This document shows positions 1 to 9,488 of a stretch of DNA of 64,000 nucleotides, one piece after another (position 1 is the first letter of the stretch; the number at the start of each line of letters is the position of its first letter). The position numbers and the translations under genes were made by a program. This DNA is from Halobacillus ihumii. GTDB taxonomy: Bacteria > Bacillota > Bacilli > Bacillales > Halobacillaceae. The notes under the pieces are model-generated. The model had not been told where the DNA came from and ran no database searches. It worked only from the letters and a program-made list of their open reading frames with translations. The stretch covers positions 3,854,636 through 3,918,635 of the forward strand of contig NZ_CACVAO010000001.1 in NCBI RefSeq assembly GCF_902726645.1, written 5' to 3'.

Positions 1-74
1 CGAGAAATGGAATGGTGTTTACAGACTCAGGATGCGGATGTGGATCTGGCGGAGGCTGCGGTTGTGCTTCGTAA
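1..74 (+). CDS. ricF: RicF (YlbF), C-terminal end only
   Basis: This is the 3' end of a gene cut by the window start. The last 23 codons, read in the frame ending in TAA at 72-74, give a tail rich in Cys and Gly ending CGCGSGGGCGCAS. A C-terminal Cys-rich tail of this kind is typical of YlbF/RicF, which with RicA and RicT forms the Y-complex that binds iron-sulfur clusters and promotes RNase Y-dependent mRNA maturation, competence and biofilm formation. The next gene is ylbG, as in B. subtilis, which supports the call. Only the tail is visible, so domain content cannot be checked. Confidence 0.75.
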   Translation, partial: RNGMVFTDSGCGCGSGGGCGCAS

Positions 75-120
75 CATAATATAAGGAACTGACAGGTGCT
101 CGAACATCTGCAGCAGACAT

Positions 121-168
121 AAAGCGCCTGATTCTCTTTTTTTAATATATGAGAGTCAGGCGTTTCGT
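121..168 (+). terminator. Hairpin terminator after ricF
   Basis: Inverted repeat with arms AAAGCGCCTGATTCTC (121-136) and GAGAGTCAGGCGTTT (151-165), separated by a T/A-rich loop. It lies between ricF and ylbG. The T-run is mainly in the loop rather than after the stem, so termination strength is uncertain. Confidence 0.6.
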
Positions 169-258
169 TTCTATTCTAGCTTTTAACTTAACGAAGATTG
201 AAGAAAAGTGATTCATTTGGTAAAATCATCATAAATACAGTACAAAGTAGGGAATTAT

Positions 259-534
259 ATGAGGGTGAAACGACAAGGAATCATTGTATATTTTCAACAT
301 ATGAAGAATATCCGCCAAATTAAAAAACATGGTCATTTAATCCATGCTTCTAAAAAGCAAAAGTACGCCCTTCTTTATGTGGATCATGAGGATGCAGAGT
401 TTAAGATGGAAAAACTGGAGCGTTTACCATTTGTCTCGCGTGTTGATCTTTCCCATAAGCCGGCCATTCGAACGAACTTTGAGAATGCTAAACCGGATAA
501 AGCCAAGCAATATGATTATAAGATGGGAATTTAA
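259..534 (+). CDS. ylbG: YlbG, UPF0298/DUF2129 family protein
   Basis: 91-residue protein of the YlbG family, a small cytoplasmic protein of unknown function conserved in Bacillales next to ylbF. The sequence shows the family pattern: an N-terminal KRQGI strand, a central KYALLYVD segment, and a C-terminal FEN..DKAKQYDYKMGI ending. Length matches the B. subtilis protein. The ATG at 259 has no strong Shine-Dalgarno but gives the family N-terminus. It is followed at once by a strong terminator, so it is probably a single-gene unit or the end of the ricF transcript. No catalytic motif is seen. Confidence 0.9.
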   Translation: MRVKRQGIIVYFQHMKNIRQIKKHGHLIHASKKQKYALLYVDHEDAEFKMEKLERLPFVSRVDLSHKPAIRTNFENAKPDKAKQYDYKMGI

Positions 535-573
535 CAGGCGTTTGTTTCATAACAAACGCCTGTTATTTTTTTT
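535..573 (+). terminator. Rho-independent terminator after ylbG
   Basis: Perfect inverted repeat CAGGCGTTTGTT / AACAAACGCCTG with a 4-base loop, then TTATTTTTTTT. It starts directly after the ylbG stop. The convergent gene at 588-977 ends just beyond it. Confidence 0.95.
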
Positions 574-587
574 GAATTCTCTTCTGC

Positions 588-977
588 TCATGATAAAGGC
601 GCTATAAACTTATTGGTTCTTAAAATGCCGATTAAGTATTGGTAGTACAAGTCTGTCTCAGGAAAAACATTCGATGGCTTAACGGTAAATTCGCTGACTT
701 GTTTTTGATGATTTTCTACCATATCTTTAAACAGCTCATAGCGTTTATTAGGCTGTTCATGTGGATTAGGAATGCCCTCTCTGCAAAGGTAGATCGGCTG
801 AAATTTTTGTTCGGGAGTAGGTTTCATAATTAAGGCTAAGGAAGCGACGGGACGGTTTGATTTTTCACTAAAGAAAGCAATGGCGTGCTGGATGCGCTCA
901 GGCATAAGTCGCCCCAGTTCCACAAGTTCATAAATATCTGCATATCCTTCGCCGAGTTCAATAAATTTTTGAATCAA
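588..977 (-). CDS. DUF7147-like conserved Bacillaceae protein
   Basis: 129-residue soluble protein. The N-terminus (MIQKFIELGEGYADIYELVELG) resembles a small family found in Bacillaceae, known to me as DUF7147 and sometimes labelled methylthioribose kinase in automatic annotation. It is far too short for a kinase and shows no kinase motif, so that name should not be used. The ATG at 977 has a good ribosome binding site (GAAAGGA) 8 bases upstream on the minus strand. It lies convergent to ylbG and divergent from rsmD. Its function is unknown; the family assignment is from memory. Confidence 0.7.
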   Translation of the reverse strand: MIQKFIELGEGYADIYELVELGRLMPERIQHAIAFFSEKSNRPVASLALIMKPTPEQKFQPIYLCREGIPNPHEQPNKRYELFKDMVENHQKQVSEFTVKPSNVFPETDLYYQYLIGILRTNKFIAPLS

Positions 978-1084
978 TGGGTATCGTCCTTTCCAATGGT
1001 CTTCCCCTTACTTTAGCATGGGACAGGAAGTCATGGGAAGTGATTACAAGTTATGGAGAAGGAAAGAAGTTTCTTTTAAGTGTT

Positions 1085-1240
1085 ACAGACAAAAAAACAG
1101 GGCTGCCCCACTAAGGGACAGCCCTTCTTTTTGCTTCTATGATATGGAAACAAAAAGCAAAGGGAGAGGAGAAACCGGAAGAAGGACCTATGGGGAATTA
1201 AGTCTCTTCCGTTTTCCGAAGCAGATAATCTGCTTCACAA
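1085..1240. other. Cluster of hairpins between divergent genes
   Basis: The space between the start of the 588-977 gene and rsmD holds three inverted repeats. One is GGGCTGCCCC / GGGACAGCCC (about 1099-1125), with T-runs outside the stem in both directions. The second pairs CCGGAAGA near 1175 with TCTTCC near 1207. The third is a 19-bp perfect palindrome, GAAGCAGAT-A-ATCTGCTTC (1218-1236). No convincing protein gene is seen here. A terminator between two divergent genes suggests a small transcript or a structured leader. Confidence 0.5.
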
Positions 1241-1383
1241 CTAAGTATCACCACTTCTAAAATGATTTATACGAACAATAGGGATTATTTTCTGAAAAAA
1301 TCGCTTCATGTATGAAACGTTTTCAGCTCTTGACGATTTGTGGTAGGATTATGTTGAATGTGGATGAAAGAGGGGTGCAAATG

Positions 1384-2423
<1,040 letters not shown>

Positions 2424-2425
2424 GC

Positions 2426-2463
2426 AAGAGGGTGTCCCCAACATGAGGGGCACCCTCTTTTTT
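2426..2463 (+). terminator. Terminator after coaD
   Basis: Inverted repeat AGAGGGTGTCCCC / AGGGGCACCCTCT with loop AACATG, followed by seven Ts. Confidence 0.95.
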
Positions 2464-2546
2464 AGAAGGGTTTTACATTTTTTTACACCTCAGGTCATCC
2501 ATTCATTTCCATTTTCATAGGTTTTTTTAATGTTATATTTCATTGT

Positions 2547-2672
2547 TCCCTAACGTGAAGCGATAACGCCCTGTCTCAAAATTATAGCGCCCTATCTCAA
2601 AAATATACCTTCCTAACTCGAAGTCATTACGACTTTACGAACAAACATTATGTCATAACTCATAACCTTACT
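2547..2672. repeat. Degenerate 21-bp tandem array (about four to six units)
   Basis: Four successive 21-bp blocks start at 2547, 2568, 2589 and 2610. The two middle ones are clearest: both begin GCCCT and continue RTCTCAAAA before an AT-rich end. Two more degenerate blocks may follow at 2631 and 2652. The array lies between the coaD terminator and the 3' end of ylbJ, with no gene in it. Period and core (CCTA.CTC.AA) resemble the longer array at 42305-42500. Confidence 0.65.
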
Positions 2673-2705
2673 TTCGAATTGTTTTGATAGGAGAGAAATA
2701 GTGGA

Positions 2706-3875
2706 TCATCCTCTTTTTTTAATCCAAAAAATGTAAAGGGATAGGGATAGCAGACAGAACGTAAAGGTCGGACCGTAATTTTCAAAAAAAGTCATCCAGT
2801 GATTATGTGGATCGTGTGTTCCTGTCCATACATTGAGCGAATCTTCAGCAACACCGAAATACGGATAAAAAATCATCATGAGAATAGCGGCAATTGTTCC
2901 ATGGGCCAATCTCGCCCAGGCATATGGGGCAAAGCGAATATCTGTATCGGCTAAGATGCTGGCAATTTGAGCTTGAATAGACAGCCCGTGAAATCCTAGT
3001 ATAAAACTGACGAAAACCAATTGAGCTAATAAAGACGTGTTCGTATCGGTCAATGCTGAAACACCGGTTGTAATTTCGAACAATCCTGCTGTTAATGGTA
3101 GATGGAATACCTCAGGGATACCGATCAAACTGAGCAGGATAGCAGATAAATGGATCACATCTGTTTGTTTTAACAAATCTGTTACGACGGAAAACATCAT
3201 AATAAAGCCTCCGACGAGGATTAAAGTCTGGACAGAGCGCATTACAGCATCTCCAAGCAGCTGGCCAAACGGGCGGCCATCATTAATCCTTGTTTGGTGC
3301 AAAATGTGAAATGCCTCTTTTATCGATTTTTTATGAGAGTGGACAGTCGGCTGGTCTGCTCCATAACGATAAAAGCGCATACCAAGTCCAACTAAAAAGT
3401 TTCCCCCGTAATGAGCAGCAGCGATCATCAGCCCCAGGCCTGTATTACCGAAGAATGCACCTGCTACCACCCCGAAGAGGAAGAGTGGACTGGAAGCATT
3501 CGTAAACGCTACGAGTCGTTCTGCTTCGATCTTTGTGACCTGGCCGTTCTCCCGTAAATCTTTTGTCCATTTTGCGCCTGCCGGATATCCACTCACCATC
3601 CCCATCACCCATACAAATCCACCTGCTCCCGGCACATTAAATAATGGACGCATAAATCGTTCGCATAATGCCCCAACCCCGTGTACGACACCGAACCCGA
3701 AAAGCAATTCAGCAACGATGAAGAACGGCAGCAGCGATGGAAATACTTTAGTCGCCCATAAGTCTAGTCCTCGTAAACTGGCGGATAAGACCGTATCAGG
3801 ATACATAATAAGGGCAATGGTAAAAAAGATAGATAGGAAGGTGAAAGCGACGGTCGTTAATTTAGCGATAGCCAT
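2706..3875 (-). CDS. ylbJ: YlbJ, sporulation integral membrane protein
   Basis: 389-residue polytopic membrane protein of the nucleoside-recognition (Gate) domain type, needed for spore cortex formation and active in the mother cell under sigma-E in B. subtilis. The conserved block KVFPSLLPFFIVAELL is followed by FNVPGAGGFVWVMGMVSGYPAGAK, with roughly eight or more hydrophobic segments. An open frame extends upstream to 4025, but the ATG at 3875 is preferred: it has AAAGGTG close upstream and matches the start of known homologues. The longer frame would overlap the ylbK promoter region. It is divergent from ylbK and surrounded by the same genes as in B. subtilis. Confidence 0.93.
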   Translation of the reverse strand: MAIAKLTTVAFTFLSIFFTIALIMYPDTVLSASLRGLDLWATKVFPSLLPFFIVAELLFGFGVVHGVGALCERFMRPLFNVPGAGGFVWVMGMVSGYPAGAKWTKDLRENGQVTKIEAERLVAFTNASSPLFLFGVVAGAFFGNTGLGLMIAAAHYGGNFLVGLGMRFYRYGADQPTVHSHKKSIKEAFHILHQTRINDGRPFGQLLGDAVMRSVQTLILVGGFIMMFSVVTDLLKQTDVIHLSAILLSLIGIPEVFHLPLTAGLFEITTGVSALTDTNTSLLAQLVFVSFILGFHGLSIQAQIASILADTDIRFAPYAWARLAHGTIAAILMMIFYPYFGVAEDSLNVWTGTHDPHNHWMTFFENYGPTFTFCLLSLSLYIFWIKKRG

Positions 3876-4038
3876 CACACCTTTACACGTCGTTTTCTGT
3901 ACTTCTAAAATCATCCATAGTAAAATGAGTATAGATTTTACATCGTAATGGTTGTCCCCACTTATATGTACGCTCATAAGTAACGCAGATATACCATAAA
4001 ATAGAATCAATCGATTTTCAGTCAAGGAGAGATGTGGT

Positions 4039-4830
4039 GTGGAGCATCCTAAAATAGGGCTGGCCCTTGGCTCAGGGGGTGCTCGAGGGTTTGCGCATTT
4101 GGGAGTACTTAAGGTGCTGAGTGATCATGGAATCCCGGTACATTTGATCGCTGGCAGCAGTATGGGAGCCCTCGTCGGTTCATTTTATGCAGCGGGACAA
4201 CGAATTGAAGACTTATATAAGTTAGCCTTCACATTCAAACGGAAGTACTACCTTGATTTCACTGTTCCGAAAATGGGATTCATTCAGGGACGAAGAATTA
4301 AGGAGTATATCCGTTTATTTACGTTTGGTAAATCCATTGAACAATTTAATCTGCCCATGTCGATCATTGCGACAGATTTATCAGCCGGAACGAAGAAAGT
4401 GTTTCAAAATGGTCCTGCAAGCGATGCTGTTCGAGCTAGCATAGGGATCCCTGGGATTTTCGTTCCAGAAAAAATTAATGATCGTTTGTATATCGACGGC
4501 GGGGTGATTGATCGGGTGCCCGTCTCGGTAGTCAAGCAAATGGGCGCCGATCTGATTATTGCAGTTGATTGCTCTCATTTCGATGCTGATCCAAGCATTC
4601 ATTCTATTTATGATGTTATTTTCCAGAGTATCGATATTATGCAGGATCAACTGTCAACAGCGATGGGGATTTCCTCAGATGCAGATGTGATGATACGCCC
4701 TGAGGTGACCACTTACAGTTCCCGAGCTTTCACCAATATTAAGGAAATTATTGAGGCAGGGGAAGCAGCAACCACACTGCAGATCGACGCGATTAAACAC
4801 AAGATAGCTAATTGGAAGGGGACATCATAA
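4039..4830 (+). CDS. ylbK: YlbK, patatin-like phospholipase family protein
   Basis: 263-residue predicted serine hydrolase of the patatin/RssA family. The oxyanion loop GSGGARG is at 11-17, the nucleophile elbow GSSMG at 39-43 (Ser41), and the catalytic-dyad aspartate is Asp153 in DGG. All key residues are present, so an active lipid acyl hydrolase is likely, though the substrate is unknown. Translation starts at GTG 4039, 8 bases after AAGGAGA; the nearby ATG at 4032 is out of frame. The TAA stop shares one base with the ylbL ATG, so the two are coupled. Confidence 0.92.
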   Translation: MEHPKIGLALGSGGARGFAHLGVLKVLSDHGIPVHLIAGSSMGALVGSFYAAGQRIEDLYKLAFTFKRKYYLDFTVPKMGFIQGRRIKEYIRLFTFGKSIEQFNLPMSIIATDLSAGTKKVFQNGPASDAVRASIGIPGIFVPEKINDRLYIDGGVIDRVPVSVVKQMGADLIIAVDCSHFDADPSIHSIYDVIFQSIDIMQDQLSTAMGISSDADVMIRPEVTTYSSRAFTNIKEIIEAGEAATTLQIDAIKHKIANWKGTS

Positions 4831-5855
4831 TGAAATCGAATAAACGGATTATAATAACTGGAATCATTACGATCTTAATCGTTGCATTTCTCGGAGCTTA
4901 TCGATTACCTTATTACATTTACAAACCGGGAAGCGCTGACGCCCTGGACCCTTTTGTTGAAGTGGCCAGCGGGTACTCGAGCGAAGGGGATATGCATTTA
5001 GTAACCGTCCGAGGCGGGCAGGCTACGCCGATTCAGTGGCTGGTCGCTAAAGTCAGACCATTTTATCAAGTTCATCCTTTAGATGAGATCAGACCAGAAG
5101 GCATTTCTGAAGAGGAATATTTTCATGCCCAGCTCAGAATGATGGAATCTTCCCAGGAGGCTGCCAAGGTGGTAGCCTACCAAGCGGCTGACAAAGATAT
5201 TGACATTAATTACGAAGGAGTCTACGTTGTCAATGTGTTAAAAGGAATGCCGGCGGCGGATCATCTTAAAGCTGGGGATGAAATTGTTCAAGTAGATGGG
5301 AAAAAGATCAATGAATCAACTGAACTGGTTGAGTATGTCGGCGGATTTAGTGAAGGAGAGACGGTATCGCTGACGATTAAACGAAACGGGGAAAAGCTGA
5401 CAAAAGAAATCGAACTTGCTACTTTCCCCGAAAACCCAGATAAAGCAGGTGTCGGCATATCGCTTGTTACCGACCGCACGGTGGAAGTGGATCCTAATGT
5501 TAAGATAAAAAGCGGTGAAATTGGCGGGCCTAGTGCCGGGCTGATGTTTTCATTGGAAATGTATGATCAATTAACAAAGCAGGACCTCACGAAAGGTTAT
5601 CAGATCGCTGGTACTGGTGAAATTAATTATGAAGGTCAGGTAGGCAGAATCGGCGGGATTGGTAAAAAGGTAGTAGCAGCTGATGAGGACGGCTGTGATA
5701 TCTTCTTCGCTCCAAGTGAAGAGGGGAGAGAGAAGTCTAACTATGAGATGGCTAAGAAAGCAGCAGAAGAGATCGGAACAGATATGAAAATTGTTCCGGT
5801 TGATACCTTCCAGGATGCACTTAACTACCTGCAGGATCTTGAACCCAAAGAATAG
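4830..5855 (+). CDS. ylbL: YlbL, membrane-anchored PDZ/Lon-type serine protease
   Basis: 341 residues, the same length as B. subtilis YlbL. One N-terminal membrane anchor (about 7-24) is followed by an extracytoplasmic PDZ domain (about 128-200) and a Lon-type (S16, SepM-like) protease domain. The catalytic Ser-Lys pair is Ser235 in GGPSAGLM and Lys280 in GGIGKKVVAA. In B. subtilis YlbL helps remove the checkpoint inhibitor YneA after DNA damage. The start is ATG 4830 rather than the longer in-frame option at 4812, because GAAGGGGA precedes it. It is the last gene of the ylbK-ylbL unit. Confidence 0.95.
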   Translation: MKSNKRIIITGIITILIVAFLGAYRLPYYIYKPGSADALDPFVEVASGYSSEGDMHLVTVRGGQATPIQWLVAKVRPFYQVHPLDEIRPEGISEEEYFHAQLRMMESSQEAAKVVAYQAADKDIDINYEGVYVVNVLKGMPAADHLKAGDEIVQVDGKKINESTELVEYVGGFSEGETVSLTIKRNGEKLTKEIELATFPENPDKAGVGISLVTDRTVEVDPNVKIKSGEIGGPSAGLMFSLEMYDQLTKQDLTKGYQIAGTGEINYEGQVGRIGGIGKKVVAADEDGCDIFFAPSEEGREKSNYEMAKKAAEEIGTDMKIVPVDTFQDALNYLQDLEPKE

Positions 5856-5865
5856 AGAAGTACAA

Positions 5866-5902
5866 AGAATGCCGCAGATTCAACTTGCGGCATTCTTTTT
5901 TA
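5866..5902. terminator. Bidirectional terminator between ylbL and tmcAL
   Basis: Inverted repeat AGAATGCCGCA / TTGCGGCATTCT with T-run on the plus strand and A-run before the stem. It lies between convergent genes and can serve both. Confidence 0.92.
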
Positions 5903-7102
5903 TATTCGAACGGGAGGCCCGTACTCTGTAGCTATTTGTTTGACTCTTTCCTCAGCAGGCAGCACGCTGTAGTATGCCGCGACAGCCCTTTCTTCGAATT
6001 CCAGCAGAGGATGAGCCCATTGCTGAGGCTGAGTAATCAGCGGAACTTCCATGCGTTTTTTTTGTTTATTCAAATAGGTCTGCCCCGTTTCATTCATGCC
6101 AAGCACACGTACATAAGGCGTCTGTGTGTTCAGAGACTGTTGGGCTTCGTTCTTGGTCAGACCTGTTAAAATGTGGACACATGTCCGTTGCAGTCGTGTC
6201 CATGTGTATCGTTTCGTTTTAACCGTATCAATGAGCTGGTCAAAACTTGCGGTTTTTTTGGCGGCTTGCTTAAAACGATGCTCTAACCCTTCGTCCATGC
6301 CGTGAATCAGCTGTAATTGTTCTGCAGGAAGAGTAAGTAGTTTATACTGAAGCAAGTCAAAGTAATGCTCCCACTCATGCCAGAGTTCATTCTTATGTCT
6401 GTAACGGGCCAGTTCGTTAGCTGTCAGTATGGGCATAGCCTCACGCGCTTGTTCCGTCATTTCATGATGGGCTAGTAAGTCTTTTCGTATACTTGTAGCA
6501 CTAGCGATTGATCCGCCCATTTGCTGGTCGTGGTACTGGCTTCCTGTCCGTTTAATAGTAAGCGGAGTAATCTGTTTATGACGGGTAAGCATCTGTTTCA
6601 TGTAGCTGTATCCTAGAGTGTTATTGGGCTGGCCAAGGTCAAGGGCCTCCAATCCGATTGCTTCGTAGGCAAAACGAGCTGCTTCCGGATAAGACAGCCC
6701 TTTATCCATATGCTGACGTAAGCTGCTATGGAATTCTTCTCCGTGCTGCTTTAAAGTTTCGTGCGCCGCCAGAAACGGGGCGATTTCACCATTCTCGCTG
6801 CCAAAACAAATCGCATCGACTCCAGCGTAAGACAGCGTATCGACAGCACCCTGACTAAAATAATCACTATGCTGGACGGCAAAAACATAAGGCAGTTCCA
6901 GCACTAAATCGGCTCCAGATTGTAATGCGGCTCTGGTTCTATGCCATTTATCGATGATAGCGGGTTCGCCTCGCTGCAAGAAGTTCCCGCTCATCACGGC
7001 AATCATACAATCCGCATGAGCGGCTTGTCTGCTTTGTTCGATGTGATAAGCATGACCATTATGAAACGGATTGTACTCGACAATGACTCCACAAGATTTC
7101 AT
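5900..7102 (-). CDS. tmcAL: TmcAL (YlbM), tRNA(Met) cytidine acetate ligase
   Basis: Forms N4-acetylcytidine at the wobble base of elongator tRNA-Met using acetate and ATP. The 400-residue protein has the nucleotidyltransferase HxGH motif (HNGH) at 14-17 in VEYNPFHNGHAYHI, followed by the conserved MSGNFLQRGEPAIIDKW segment. Length and domain layout match B. subtilis YlbM. It starts at ATG 7102 on the minus strand, divergent from ylbN, and is convergent with ylbL across a shared terminator. Confidence 0.95.
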   Translation of the reverse strand: MKSCGVIVEYNPFHNGHAYHIEQSRQAAHADCMIAVMSGNFLQRGEPAIIDKWHRTRAALQSGADLVLELPYVFAVQHSDYFSQGAVDTLSYAGVDAICFGSENGEIAPFLAAHETLKQHGEEFHSSLRQHMDKGLSYPEAARFAYEAIGLEALDLGQPNNTLGYSYMKQMLTRHKQITPLTIKRTGSQYHDQQMGGSIASATSIRKDLLAHHEMTEQAREAMPILTANELARYRHKNELWHEWEHYFDLLQYKLLTLPAEQLQLIHGMDEGLEHRFKQAAKKTASFDQLIDTVKTKRYTWTRLQRTCVHILTGLTKNEAQQSLNTQTPYVRVLGMNETGQTYLNKQKKRMEVPLITQPQQWAHPLLEFEERAVAAYYSVLPAEERVKQIATEYGPPVRI

Positions 7103-7272
7103 CGTATGAAAGTCCTCCTTCGTTTAATACTAGAGCATAACGGACCTATTGAATCCCTGCTGTTTATATCTTATCATGAAGATAGTATAAAATTTTTCAT
7201 TTATAAGTAAAGGGTAGGTTCTAAAAGACTGGGATTATACACGCACGTGTAAAAGGGTGTAAAGAAAATATA

Positions 7273-7301
7273 TTGACAAAAAGCTTAAATCCTTTTACAA
7301 T
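7273..7301 (+). promoter_or_regulatory. Sigma-A promoter for ylbN-rpmF
   Basis: TTGACA at 7273-7278 and TACAAT at 7296-7301 with a 17-bp spacer, 28 bases before the ylbN start. Near-consensus. Confidence 0.9.
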
Positions 7302-7328
7302 AACTCTTGTTGCCATGGGGTGATAACT

Positions 7329-7853
7329 ATGAAATTTCCTCTACAAAAACTAAACCAGGCGGGCGATGATCCGTTTGATTTTGAAGACGATGTAGACATT
7401 CGCGAATTAGAGGACATGAATAACGACATTCGCAGGATTTCTCCTGTTCATGTAGAAGGTCAAGCCAGAAGACGCGGTGATGATATCTCGGTGACTTTTT
7501 CCGTTGAAGGCGAAATGATTTTGCCATGTGCAAGAACATTAGTTGATGTGGAATACCCTTTTCAAATTGAGGTGCGGGAAGAATTTAACCTGTCTCCCTA
7601 TTATGAAGAGGAAGATGAAAGCGAGATTCACCCTGTTAGTGGAGAAGTGCTTGACTTAACGCCTTATATCAAGGAAAATGTACTATTAGAGGTTCCAACT
7701 CGGGTATTTTCAGATGATCAAGAGGCACATGATCAAGCTCTTACAGAGGGTAAGGGCTGGCAGGTGGTTACAGAGGAACCGGAGGAGAAGAAAGTGGATC
7801 CTCGAATGGCTAAGCTGCAATCATTATTGAATGAAGAAGAAAATAACGAATAA
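7329..7853 (+). CDS. ylbN: YlbN, DUF177 (YceD) family protein
   Basis: 174-residue acidic protein of the YceD/DUF177 family, which is almost always encoded directly before rpmF. In plants and E. coli family members are linked to 23S rRNA accumulation; the exact role is unclear. The signature GEMILPCARTLVDVEYPF is present around 61-78. ATG 7329 is preferred over the in-frame ATA-rich extension at 7320 because GGGGTG ends 6 bases before it. It forms a two-gene unit with rpmF, driven by the promoter at 7273. Confidence 0.95.
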   Translation: MKFPLQKLNQAGDDPFDFEDDVDIRELEDMNNDIRRISPVHVEGQARRRGDDISVTFSVEGEMILPCARTLVDVEYPFQIEVREEFNLSPYYEEEDESEIHPVSGEVLDLTPYIKENVLLEVPTRVFSDDQEAHDQALTEGKGWQVVTEEPEEKKVDPRMAKLQSLLNEEENNE

Positions 7854-7901
7854 GAAAATCATTTTGGTTTTCTCGGTCGTAAATAAAAGGAGGTGTACAA
7901 C

Positions 7902-8075
7902 ATGGCAGTACCTAAGCGTAGAACATCCAAAAAGGTAAAAAACCAACGTCGTACTCATAAAAAACTTCACGTACCTGGTATGGTAGAATGCCAAAACTGT
8001 GGAGAGTATACAAAACCACACCATGTTTGCAAATCTTGTGGACAATATGATGGAAAGCAAGTGGTTGAACAGTAA
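7902..8075 (+). CDS. rpmF: 50S ribosomal protein L32
   Basis: 57-residue basic protein of the large ribosomal subunit. It has the conserved [19 protein letters not shown] start and four cysteines (30, 33, 43, 46) that make a zinc ribbon, so this is the zinc-binding form of L32. A strong AAAGGAGGTG lies before the ATG. It follows ylbN after 48 bases and ends at a terminator. Confidence 0.98.
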   Translation: MAVPKRRTSKKVKNQRRTHKKLHVPGMVECQNCGEYTKPHHVCKSCGQYDGKQVVEQ

Positions 8076-8088
8076 GATCTGTACGGAA

Positions 8089-8119
8089 AAAAGGGCCTGA
8101 ATGTCAGGTCCTTTTTTTT
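8089..8119 (+). terminator. Terminator after rpmF
   Basis: Inverted repeat GGGCCTGA / TCAGGTCC with a 3-base loop, flanked by A-run and eight Ts. Confidence 0.93.
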
Positions 8120-8168
8120 GCAAAAAAAGAAGTCCATGAATGATATCACACGAAAAGGGAGCAAACTT

Positions 8169-8939
8169 ATGGAACAAGTAACACTGACTGTATCTGATGA
8201 CGGGTATGGACTGGTCACGCTGAATCGTTCGGATAAAATGAATGCGGTTACAAAGCAGATGGCTGACGAACTCCTTAATGCTTTAGAACAAGCGAAGAAC
8301 ATAGAACATATTAAATGTCTCGTTATCCGCGGAGCAGGGGACCGTGCATTTTGTGCAGGCGGAGACTTAACAGAGCTGCATGGCGATTTAACGAGCGAAC
8401 AGGCTTATCGCACCCTTTTACCTATGAAGCAGGTGCTGCATGAGCTGGCCTGCTTTCCAGTCCCCACGTTCGCGTTTCTCAATGGTCAGGCTCGCGGCGG
8501 GGGATGTGAAATAGCAACGGCTTGTGATTTTAGATATGGTTTAGCGGACGGAAGTTATGGATTCATTCAAGGCCAGTTAGGCATTACGCCAGGTTGGGGC
8601 GGCGGGGAAATTTTATATAAACGGATCCCATCTAATATTGCTGCGCATTGGTTAATGGAGGCGCAGATGTACAGTGCAAGCCGGGCCCTTGAGATTGGCT
8701 GGTTACATAAGATCGTGACAAGACAGCAAATGGACGGCAAGGAATTACTTCGTCCTTTTTTAGAAAAATCGGTGGAACAATTGCATGTCTTCAAACAGCA
8801 ATACATAGAAAAGCTTTCTATAGAAGGGTTATCACAGCACATGGATCAAGAAGTCCAGCATTGTGCCGGGCTATGGGAATCCGAGGCGCATGTAAAAGCC
8901 GTGAGAAGATTCGCCGCATCTTCCAGAAAAAACTCATAA
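8169..8939 (+). CDS. Enoyl-CoA hydratase/isomerase family protein
   Basis: 256-residue crotonase-fold protein. The oxyanion-hole loops are present: FCAGGDL at 61-67 and the GGGCE turn, with Glu114 equivalent to the first catalytic glutamate of enoyl-CoA hydratase. Where hydratases carry the second catalytic glutamate, I read Gln134 (FIQGQLGITPGWGG). So a classical hydratase reaction is doubtful; isomerase, thioesterase or hydrolase activity on an acyl-CoA is possible. Members of this family are often found between rpmF and rsfA in Bacillaceae. The ATG at 8169 has AAAGGGAG upstream; a longer in-frame reading from 8118 overlaps the terminator and is rejected. Confidence 0.88.
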   Translation: MEQVTLTVSDDGYGLVTLNRSDKMNAVTKQMADELLNALEQAKNIEHIKCLVIRGAGDRAFCAGGDLTELHGDLTSEQAYRTLLPMKQVLHELACFPVPTFAFLNGQARGGGCEIATACDFRYGLADGSYGFIQGQLGITPGWGGGEILYKRIPSNIAAHWLMEAQMYSASRALEIGWLHKIVTRQQMDGKELLRPFLEKSVEQLHVFKQQYIEKLSIEGLSQHMDQEVQHCAGLWESEAHVKAVRRFAASSRKNS

Positions 8940-9000
8940 ATACGATTCTATCAACCTCTTCTTTTGCATAACTATAAGCAAACGATAGAGGAGGGATCAA

Positions 9001-9477
9001 ATGGACGCCCCAAGACAAGATGCCTGGAAGGGTGAAGAAGATGTGCTTCTTGCCCAGACGGTGCTGCGCTATATCCGGGATGGAAGAACCCAGCTGGAAG
9101 CCTTTCAGGAGGTAGCACAGCAGCTGAAACGAACCCCCGCAGCATGTGGGTTTCGATGGAATGCTACAGTAAGAAAGGATTATCAGAAGGACATACGTGA
9201 AGCGAAGCAAAATAGAAAATCCAGATCTGTACTTGCGCAAACAGCTTTACAAAGGGAGTCGCCCATTTCATTTGATGATGCCATTTCTTTTCTGAAAGAG
9301 ATGAAAACGAGTCAGCATTCATCGTATGATCATGAACAGCTTCAAAGCAGGCTGCATCAGTTAAATGAAGATAATGTTAAATTAAAGGACCAATTGAAGG
9401 AGCTGGAACAAGCGTGGAGTGAAATGGAAAAGCTTGTGACTTATGTGAAAAAAAGCAGGCCGCAAACCTACACATAA
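9001..9477 (+). CDS. rsfA: RsfA family prespore transcriptional regulator (YlbO)
   Basis: 158-residue protein. In B. subtilis RsfA is made under sigma-F in the forespore and adjusts the sigma-F regulon. The N-terminal third has the family block [29 protein letters not shown] followed by [11 protein letters not shown], a Myb/SANT-like DNA-binding region. A coiled-coil-like stretch rich in Gln, Glu and Leu covers about 115-145. The ATG follows GAGGAGGGATCAA. It is convergent with ylbP across a shared terminator. Confidence 0.93.
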   Translation: MDAPRQDAWKGEEDVLLAQTVLRYIRDGRTQLEAFQEVAQQLKRTPAACGFRWNATVRKDYQKDIREAKQNRKSRSVLAQTALQRESPISFDDAISFLKEMKTSQHSSYDHEQLQSRLHQLNEDNVKLKDQLKELEQAWSEMEKLVTYVKKSRPQTYT

Positions 9478-9488
9478 TGAGAGAAAGA

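Noticed and set aside
1018..1260. 80-residue open frame upstream of rsmD
   Set aside because: It runs straight through a two-way terminator hairpin, has no ribosome binding site, and shows no family pattern.
3876..4025. N-terminal extension of ylbJ
   Set aside because: The ATG at 3875 has a good ribosome site and matches homologues; the extension covers the divergent ylbK promoter region.
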